In this document: positions 6,421-10,865 of the stretch, piece by piece | Layout of the letters: the number at the start of each line of letters is the position of its first letter | Position numbering within the stretch: the first letter of the stretch is position 1 | Assembly: GCA_904393855.1 (NCBI GenBank) | Contig: CAJFNE010000047.1 | Span: forward strand, 1 to 10,865 | Length of the DNA: 10,865 nt | Direction: 5' to 3' | DNA from: an uncultured Oscillibacter sp. | Lineage (GTDB): Bacteria > Bacillota > Clostridia > Oscillospirales > Oscillospiraceae | Notes under the pieces: model-generated | Told to the model about the DNA's origin: nothing | The model's input: the letters and a program-made list of their open reading frames with translations, nothing else | Databases searched by the model: none | Translations under genes and position numbers: made by a program

Positions 6421-7701
6421 TTACGCCGGGGAGAGCCAGTTGGGAATGAACATCACCAGCTGCGGGATAAAGGTCAGCAGCAGGACCACCACGATGGCAG
6501 CCGCCACAAAGGGCCAGATGGATTTGCTGAGTTTGGCCAGCGGCACCTTGGAGATGTTGGAGGTCACAAAGAGCAGCATACCGACCGGGGGCGTGCACAG
6601 GCCGATGGTCAGCATCAGGCAGAAGATGATGCCGAAGTGGATCGGGTCCAGCCCCACGGCCACGGCCAGGGGATAGAACACCGGTGTGAAGACGTACATG
6701 GCGGCAAAGGCATCCATCAGGCAGCCGATGACGAACAGGCAGGCGATGATCAGCAGCATGACGACAATCTGGCTGTCGGTCACAGAGAGGATCGCCTCGG
6801 TGATCAGCGTCGGGATATTCTCAATGGCCAGGCTCCAGCCGATGATGTTGCCGAAGGCCACGATCAGCATGATGGCAGCCGTGGTCATGCCGGTGTTCAG
6901 CAGCACCTCCGGCAGCGATTTGATGTCGAAGGAGCGGTAGATGATCGCCGCGATGACCGCGGCCACCACGGCCACGGCGCCGGACTCCGTGGGCGTGAAG
7001 ATGCCGCCCATAATGCCGCCGATGATCACCACAGGCACCAGCAGGGCGGGGATCGCCTTCACAAAGGCGACGCCGCAGGCCTTGGGGTCAAAGTGGGGCT
7101 TGGACTTCTTGTAGCCGCGTTTCTTGGTGTAATAGGCGATGATGACCGCGTAGCTGACGCCCAGCAGGATGCCGGGGACAATGCCCGCCATGAACATTCT
7201 GGAGACGGAGGCGCCGGTCAGCACGCCATAGATGATGAAAGTCACGCTGGGCGGGATGATGGGTCCCAGCACGCTGGAGGCCGCGATGACCGAGCCGGTG
7301 AAGTCCGCGTCATAGCCGTCCTTTGCCATCTCGCCGATGAGGATGGCGCAGAGGATAGCGGCCACCGCGTTGGCGGAGCCCAGGATCGCGGAGAGGACCA
7401 TGGCCAGGATCACGCAGCAGTAGGCCATGCCGCCGGGAATCCATCCCACCAGCTCCCGGGCGAAGTTCAGCAGGCGCTTGGTCACGCCGCCCTTATTCAT
7501 CAGGTCGCCGGCCAGGACGAAGAAAGGGATGCACATCAGGGAGAAGTTGTTGACGCCGGTGAACAGACGCTGGGTGATGATGGACATGTACGCCGGCTCC
7601 CCGATGGTAAAGAGGTGGACAATGCCGGTCAGCCCCAGAACAAAGGCCATGGGCACGCCCGCCAGCAGGGTAATCACAAAGACAATGGCAACCAGAGCCA
7701 T
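6421..7701 (-). CDS. dctM: TRAP transporter large permease (DctM)
   Basis: This 426-residue, very hydrophobic protein is the ion-coupled translocation subunit of a tripartite ATP-independent periplasmic (TRAP) transporter and would sit in the cytoplasmic membrane. Multiple hydrophobic segments run the full length. DctM hallmarks are present: GSANAVAA near 108-115, LGPIIPPSVTFIIYGVLTG near 145-163 followed by MFMAGIVPG, GGIFTPTESGAVAV near 232-245, and IGLCTPPVGMLLF near 366-378. The paired glycine/threonine/proline motifs match the sodium-binding elements known from the family. The ATG at 7701 follows AAGGAGGGCTGATTT. The gene begins three bases after the DctQ stop, implying coupled translation. 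Length and motifs are standard, and nothing is truncated. Confidence 0.96.
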   Translation of the reverse strand: MALVAIVFVITLLAGVPMAFVLGLTGIVHLFTIGEPAYMSIITQRLFTGVNNFSLMCIPFFVLAGDLMNKGGVTKRLLNFARELVGWIPGGMAYCCVILAMVLSAILGSANAVAAILCAILIGEMAKDGYDADFTGSVIAASSVLGPIIPPSVTFIIYGVLTGASVSRMFMAGIVPGILLGVSYAVIIAYYTKKRGYKKSKPHFDPKACGVAFVKAIPALLVPVVIIGGIMGGIFTPTESGAVAVVAAVIAAIIYRSFDIKSLPEVLLNTGMTTAAIMLIVAFGNIIGWSLAIENIPTLITEAILSVTDSQIVVMLLIIACLFVIGCLMDAFAAMYVFTPVFYPLAVAVGLDPIHFGIIFCLMLTIGLCTPPVGMLLFVTSNISKVPLAKLSKSIWPFVAAAIVVVLLLTFIPQLVMFIPNWLSPA

Positions 7702-7704
7702 AAA

Positions 7705-8235
7705 TCAGCCCTCCTTTTCTTCCAGCTGTTCGGTTTTCCCGGCAGGAGCCGGCAGGAACGATTTCGCCAGATGCTCGATGCCGAAGAGAATGATCAGCGT
7801 AAACCCGATGGGGATCGTCAGATACACGTAGGTCATGCGCAGGTTCAGGCCCGTGCTGTACATGTTGGCAATCTGCGGGGAGAAGGAGTAGGCATATCCC
7901 TCCATGCAGAGGTAGACGCACAGGGCAATGATCACGATGGTGACCACGATGTCGATCCCCTTCTGAATCGACTGGCTCAGGTGGCTGGTCACCAGGTCCA
8001 GCAGGGCCAGCGCCTTGGCCCGATAGGCCGCGGCGCCGCCCAGGAAGGACGTGGCCACCAGCAGGAACCGCACCAGCTCCTCAGACCAGATGAAAGACAG
8101 TCCGAATACGTAGCGGCGGATAACCTCCACAAAAGTGACCACCACCATTACCACCAGCGCGGCGGCAATGCAGATTCGGATCAGGGAGTAGACGACGTCC
8201 ATCAGCTTTTCATAGGCAGCAAAGAGTGTCCTCAC
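7705..8235 (-). CDS. dctQ: TRAP transporter small permease (DctQ), GTG start
   Basis: This 176-residue membrane protein has about four hydrophobic segments, near residues 18-40, 53-71, 93-112 and 135-156, as expected for DctQ. The motif RRYVFGLSFIWSEELVRF (40-57) matches the conserved Arg, Trp and Glu-Glu region of the family. It stabilises DctM and helps dock the receptor. The C-terminal tail is charged and Glu-rich. The initiation codon is GTG at 8235, seven bases after AAAGGAGG. The strong ribosome binding site supports it. It lies 38 bases after the DctP stop and three bases before DctM. Sequence conservation in this subunit is low, so assignment rests on topology, motif and gene order. 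Confidence 0.93.
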   Translation of the reverse strand: MRTLFAAYEKLMDVVYSLIRICIAAALVVMVVVTFVEVIRRYVFGLSFIWSEELVRFLLVATSFLGGAAAYRAKALALLDLVTSHLSQSIQKGIDIVVTIVIIALCVYLCMEGYAYSFSPQIANMYSTGLNLRMTYVYLTIPIGFTLIILFGIEHLAKSFLPAPAGKTEQLEEKEG

Positions 8236-8273
8236 AGAAAATCCTCCTTTGGATCAAATCATTCCGAACCCGT

Positions 8274-9314
8274 TTACAGTCCCTCCGCCATCTCAATGAA
8301 GGCTCTCGTCAGGTCGTCCCGGTTCCGGTAGGTCTCCACCACACTGGCCACCGCGTCCCGGAACTCCTGGGGGTCCTGCACGCTGGTGATCTCAATGCCG
8401 GCATCCTCCATGGCCTGCAGGCCGGTGGCCTCCGCCTCGGGCAGGTACTGGTCAAAGAGGTAGTTGTAGCCGTTGGTAAAGGCGCTCTGGATGGCCTCCT
8501 GGTCCTCCGCGGACAGGGAGTTGAACCAGTCAGCGTTGCAGAAGATCGTCGTGGCAAAGGGATAGATGCCCAGGTCGGTGAAGTAGTTCAGCACCTCGTA
8601 GTGCTTCTCGGAGTAAATGGAGGTGATGTTGATCTCCTCGCCGTCGATGGTGCCGTTCTGGAGGCCCGTGTAGAGGTCGCCGTAGGCCAGGGTGGAGGGG
8701 TTTGCGCCCATGGCGGAGAAAGAGTCCAGCAGAATGTCGGTGGGCGCCACCCGCAGCACCAGCCCCTGCAGGTCGTCCAGGCTGTCAACGGGGCGGATGT
8801 TGTTGGCGATGTAGCGCATGCCGGAGTCATAGGCCACCAGGATCTTGATGCCCAGCTGCTCCTCCACCGCGTCGAAAATGGCCTGGGCCTCGTCGCTCAC
8901 CATGGCCACCCGCTCCTTGTCATAGGTGTCCAGCAGGAACGGCACCGTAAAGGCGTCCAGCAGATCGGTATAGGTGCTCAAAGCGGAGGCTGCCGTGCCG
9001 CCCATCTGGATGGTACCGGCCATCACCTGCTGCACGATCTCGGCGTCGTCGCCCAGCTGGCGGGAACCGAAGTAGGTGAAGTCCAGATCCGTGCTGCTCT
9101 CCAGGTCGCCGATGACATCCAGCACTGTGGCGTAGCTGGGCAGCGTGTCCTGTCCGCCGGTCGCCATGCGGATCGTGGTGCCGCCCTCCGCGGCGCCGCC
9201 GTCCTCCGAAGAGGCGTCATTGCCGCCGCAGCCGGTCAGCATAGAGGCCAGCAGTGCCGTCCCCAGCAGCAGGGATGAGAGCTTTCTCGCGTGAGTTGTC
9301 CATGTTCTTTTCAT
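8274..9314 (-). CDS. dctP: TRAP transporter solute-binding lipoprotein (DctP)
   Basis: This 346-residue protein captures the substrate outside the membrane for the DctQM permease. The N-terminus has a basic stretch, a hydrophobic core and a lipobox (LTGC) with Cys29 as lipidation site, followed by a Gly/Ser/Asp/Glu-rich linker. This fits a monoderm-type lipoprotein anchor. The core shows the DctP pattern: LRVAPTDILLDSFSAMGANPS with Arg188, the residue position that binds the substrate carboxylate in the family, then YGDLYTGLQNGTIDGEE, and FCNADWFNSLSAEDQEAI toward the C-terminus. Conservation of Arg188 favours an organic acid substrate. The ATG at 9314 follows AAGGAAGGTATGACTC. It is the first gene of the operon, directly downstream of the operator-bearing gap. 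The specific ligand cannot be inferred. Confidence 0.95.
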   Translation of the reverse strand: MKRTWTTHARKLSSLLLGTALLASMLTGCGGNDASSEDGGAAEGGTTIRMATGGQDTLPSYATVLDVIGDLESSTDLDFTYFGSRQLGDDAEIVQQVMAGTIQMGGTAASALSTYTDLLDAFTVPFLLDTYDKERVAMVSDEAQAIFDAVEEQLGIKILVAYDSGMRYIANNIRPVDSLDDLQGLVLRVAPTDILLDSFSAMGANPSTLAYGDLYTGLQNGTIDGEEINITSIYSEKHYEVLNYFTDLGIYPFATTIFCNADWFNSLSAEDQEAIQSAFTNGYNYLFDQYLPEAEATGLQAMEDAGIEITSVQDPQEFRDAVASVVETYRNRDDLTRAFIEMAEGL

Positions 9315-9340
9315 GAGTCATACCTTCCTTTTTTCTCAAA

Positions 9341-9346
9341 ATTATA
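9341..9346 (-). promoter_or_regulatory. Candidate proximal -10 element for the TRAP operon
   Basis: The minus strand reads a perfect TATAAT at 9346-9341, which would start transcription near 9334 and give a leader of about 20 bases before DctP. No good -35 sits at 16-18 bases (best is GAGCTT or GGAGCT). A TTTACA occurs but only 12 bases away. An imperfect dyad, CCGGA/TCCGG (9351-9355, 9367-9371), lies where a -35 or activator would bind, so the promoter may depend on an activator. Confidence 0.4.
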
Positions 9347-9411
9347 TGTTCCGGATCATGTAAAGCTCCGGGATACATGCGGAAATCCGATGATTTTGTA
9401 AAAAATGTAAT

Positions 9412-9429
9412 TTTGGGATCGTTCCCAAA
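9412..9429. promoter_or_regulatory. LacI-family operator O1
   Basis: The sequence TTTGGGATCGTTCCCAAA is an 18-base near-perfect palindrome with a central CG, typical of LacI-family operators: 7-base arms match exactly and only the bases next to the CG break symmetry. An identical copy lies at 9498-9515. A possible distal -10 (TATTTT, 9445-9440, with TTCGCA 18 bases upstream) would place O1 just after the start of transcription. Confidence 0.85.
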
Positions 9430-9497
9430 TTTTTTAAATAAAATATGCCGTCTCAGAATGGGTTGCGAAACGGCTCAGGATGCCCGTTTGCGGGCGT

Positions 9498-9515
9498 TTT
9501 GGGATCGTTCCCAAA
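9498..9515. promoter_or_regulatory. LacI-family operator O2
   Basis: This is an exact duplicate of O1; identity covers 22 bases (9497-9518 against 9411-9432). Centre-to-centre distance is 86 bases, about eight helical turns, so a tetrameric or dimer-of-dimers repressor could loop the DNA. It lies between the regulator stop (9587) and O1, beside a small GCCCG/CGGGC hairpin at 9482-9495. Confidence 0.85.
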
Positions 9516-9533
9516 TTTGTGGAAAGGGAACTC

Positions 9534-9579
9534 CCCGTCCATCCGCAGGCCATCTCAGAGGATTCGGCCCGCGGACGGG
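9534..9579 (-). terminator. Possible weak terminator after the regulator gene
   Basis: CCCGTCC (9534-9540) and GGACGGG (9573-9579) pair over 7 bases, with further inner pairing, immediately downstream of the regulator stop at 9587. Read leftward it is followed by GAGTTCCCTTTCC, which is pyrimidine-rich but not a T run. Some read-through from the regulator gene into the transporter operon is therefore likely. Confidence 0.3.
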
Positions 9580-9586
9580 ACCGGGG

Positions 9587-10570
9587 TTACGGAAGATAAA
9601 CATCCAGAGGGGAGAAGCGGATGGAGGTCCGCTCCTTGTCCGGCTGATTAATGCGCTCCAGCAGCAGCTGCGCGGCAGCCTTGCCAATCTCCTGGAGCTT
9701 GGGACCGGCGTAGATGAACTCGCTGTCCTGATAAAAGACCGGCGGCTGTTCGCAGATCGCCATCCCGTAGTCCTTCCACATCACCATGCCCCGCTGCTGA
9801 GCGTAGCTCATGGCTCCGAGGCACATCAGGAAGTTGTTGCAGCAGATCGCGGCTTTGCCTGTCTCCCCCTCCAGGCACCGCTGTGCCAGGAGGAATCCGC
9901 TGTCCTGGCGGAGATTGCCCTGGCAGACCATGTCCTCTGTCACCGGCACTCCCGCCTCCTCCATGGCCTGGCGATAGCCTCGCTCCCGCTCCGCGCTGAT
10001 GAAAGATTCCACGGAATTTCCGGAGAAATGGTAGATTTTCTGATATCCCCTCTGCAGGAGGGCGTTCGTGGCGGAATAGCCCGCGCCATAGTCATCTCCA
10101 AAAATTTGGTCAAAGAAGCGGTTTTCTCGGTGGCAGTTCAAGAGCACCACCGGGCAGTCCGACTCCCGCAGCGCCTGCGTGACCTTGTCGCTGGCAAAGC
10201 CGGTCATGGGGATGATCCCGGCAAAGCGGCAGGTCTTTGCCATTTGGATCGAGGTAACCTCCCGCTCGTGCTCATAGCCGCTGTCGAAAACGACCACCAT
10301 GAAGCCCTGTTCCTCCAGGGTCGCCTCAATCCCGGCCAGCGCCTGAGTGAAAAAGTGGTTCTGAATATCGCCCACAATCACCAGCACCATGGGGAGCATG
10401 CCCGTGATCATGCCCCGGGCCAGGATATCCGGCTGATAGCCCAGCTTCTGCACGGCCTGCATCACCCGCTCCCGGGTCTCCGGCTTGACGTTGGGCGCAT
10501 TATTGATCACACGGGAGACCGTGGATTTCGACATGCCGGACGCGGCGGCCAAATCTTTAATCGTAACCAA
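9587..10570 (-). CDS. LacI-family transcriptional regulator (TTG start)
   Basis: This 327-residue protein has an N-terminal LacI-type helix-turn-helix (VTIKDLAAASGMSKSTVSRV, 2-21), a hinge helix (YQPDILARGM, 45-54), and a periplasmic-binding-protein-like sensor domain to the C-terminus. The hinge carries Met54 where most family members have the Leu that inserts into the operator. The start is TTG at 10570, seven bases after AAAGGGG; this gives the standard family N-terminus. An in-frame ATG at 10615 would overlap the -10 hexamer of the promoter and is excluded by transcript geometry. Related operators in its own promoter and before the TRAP operon suggest it represses both itself and the operon until a substrate or pathway intermediate binds. 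The effector is unknown; the sensor domain shares only general features with sugar-binding members. Confidence 0.93.
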   Translation of the reverse strand: MVTIKDLAAASGMSKSTVSRVINNAPNVKPETRERVMQAVQKLGYQPDILARGMITGMLPMVLVIVGDIQNHFFTQALAGIEATLEEQGFMVVVFDSGYEHEREVTSIQMAKTCRFAGIIPMTGFASDKVTQALRESDCPVVLLNCHRENRFFDQIFGDDYGAGYSATNALLQRGYQKIYHFSGNSVESFISAERERGYRQAMEEAGVPVTEDMVCQGNLRQDSGFLLAQRCLEGETGKAAICCNNFLMCLGAMSYAQQRGMVMWKDYGMAICEQPPVFYQDSEFIYAGPKLQEIGKAAAQLLLERINQPDKERTSIRFSPLDVYLP

Positions 10571-10589
10571 GCGATGTCCCCTTTCTCGT

Positions 10590-10607
10590 TGTGGGAACGT
10601 TCCATCT
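10590..10607. promoter_or_regulatory. LacI-family operator O3 in the regulator promoter
   Basis: The 18-base site is centred on a perfect ten-base palindrome GGAACGTTCC (10594-10603) with the same GGGA-N-CG core as O1 and O2 but AA/TT flanking the CG. It begins at the predicted transcription start of the regulator gene, so bound repressor would block initiation. Confidence 0.75.
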
Positions 10608-10613
10608 GTGTTC

Positions 10614-10642
10614 ATTTTAAGTTTTTATGGGAACGTTGTCAA
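10614..10642 (-). promoter_or_regulatory. Sigma-70-type promoter of the regulator gene
   Basis: On the minus strand TTGACA (10642-10637), a 17-base spacer and TAAAAT (10619-10614) form a near-consensus promoter. Transcription would begin near 10607, leaving a leader of roughly 37 bases before the TTG start. It is bracketed by O4 over the -35 and spacer and O3 over the start. Confidence 0.85.
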
Positions 10643-10643
10643 T
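10626..10643. promoter_or_regulatory. Operator half-site O4 overlapping the regulator -35
   Basis: TATGGGAACGTTGTCAAT keeps one good half (TGGGAACGTT) and loses the other arm, where the -35 hexamer lies. Its centre is 36 bases from O3. It is a plausible weak second site for autoregulation. Confidence 0.5.
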
Positions 10644-10865
10644 GCCGCAAACCTCACAGAATTTTGTCGTTTTTTTGGGTATTATCACAACTCCAATTGT
10701 GTGCACATCGCACGGTGCCCATCATCCATCCCCAGGATTGCTCATGTCAAACACACGTTTACAGGGACGCAGCTTCTTTAGCAAAATACTCCATCCGGCG
10801 GTATAGGTGCATTTTATTTTAAAAAATAAAAGCATACCTACTAGTCTCGCTTTAAATTGCAGTAA
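10644..10865. other. Non-coding right flank
   Basis: These 222 bases upstream of the regulator promoter hold no convincing gene. A 20-codon frame from 10744 has no strong support. Composition is more AT-rich than the operon. Small dyads occur at 10686-10701 (CACAA/TTGTG) and 10701-10713 (GTGC/GCAC). Confidence 0.55.
10805..10839. repeat. AT-rich imperfect inverted repeat
   Basis: AGGTGC-A-TTTTATTTT (10805-10820) pairs with AAAATAAAA-GC-A-TA-CCT (10823-10839) with small bulges. It could be a bidirectional terminator at the edge of the next transcription unit or a protein-binding dyad. The lack of a GC-rich stem makes terminator function uncertain. Confidence 0.45.

Noticed and set aside
6349..8331. 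A 660-codon open frame on the plus strand antisense to dctM and dctQ
   Set aside because: Its product is full of His, Gly, Asp and Gln with no domain pattern. It is the complement of two clearly conserved membrane proteins, an expected artefact in GC-rich DNA.
10744..10806. A 20-codon plus-strand frame in the right flank as a leader peptide
   Set aside because: There is only a weak AGGA upstream, no following gene is visible in the window, and the sequence shows no regulatory codon runs.
9377..10822. A 481-codon plus-strand frame antisense to the regulator
   Set aside because: It crosses the operators and promoter and mirrors a clear LacI-family gene; no recognisable domain.

Overview
The window carries one long leftward (minus-strand) catabolic operon with its own LacI-type regulator, flanked by two AT-richer stretches without a supportable gene. 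GC-rich coding DNA, AGGAGG-type ribosome binding sites, TTG and GTG starts and a lipoprotein solute receptor suggest a high-GC clostridial Bacillota, for example an Oscillospiraceae-like gut anaerobe. This is inferred from style and gene content, not from a marker gene.

Layout, following transcription from right to left. Positions 10644-10865 are non-coding, with an AT-rich imperfect inverted repeat near the edge. A LacI-family regulator (9587-10570, TTG start) follows. Its promoter (TTGACA, 17-base spacer, TAAAAT) is covered by two copies of a GGGAACGTT-type operator. The 272-base gap between the regulator and the transporter holds two identical copies of a related 18-base operator, 86 bases apart. 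Then come a complete TRAP transporter (DctP lipoprotein 8274-9314, DctQ 7705-8235, DctM 6421-7701), a DUF6282-type metal-dependent hydrolase (5496-6389), a small cupin (5033-5428), a two-subunit 3-oxoacid CoA-transferase (A 4225-4902 with a TTG start, B 3581-4237), a thiolase (2356-3546), an HpcH/HpaI aldolase (1557-2324) and a crotonase-type enoyl-CoA hydratase (714-1490). Gaps are short: 3 to about 70 bases, except for 130 bases with two strong hairpins before CoA-transferase A. A GC-rich hairpin at 550-583 may end the transcript. Positions 1-713 hold only terminator-like hairpins, including a good rightward terminator at 34-63 for a gene outside the window.

Working model (inference): the TRAP system imports a carboxylate. 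The DUF6282 hydrolase and the cupin prepare it. The CoA-transferase activates a 3-oxo acid, the thiolase cleaves it to acetyl-CoA and a shorter acyl-CoA, and the crotonase and aldolase process the remaining pieces. No dehydrogenase or acyl-CoA oxidase is present, so redox steps must be encoded elsewhere or be unnecessary. The substrate cannot be named from sequence. The combination does not match any textbook pathway I can name, and it is the most interesting feature of the window.
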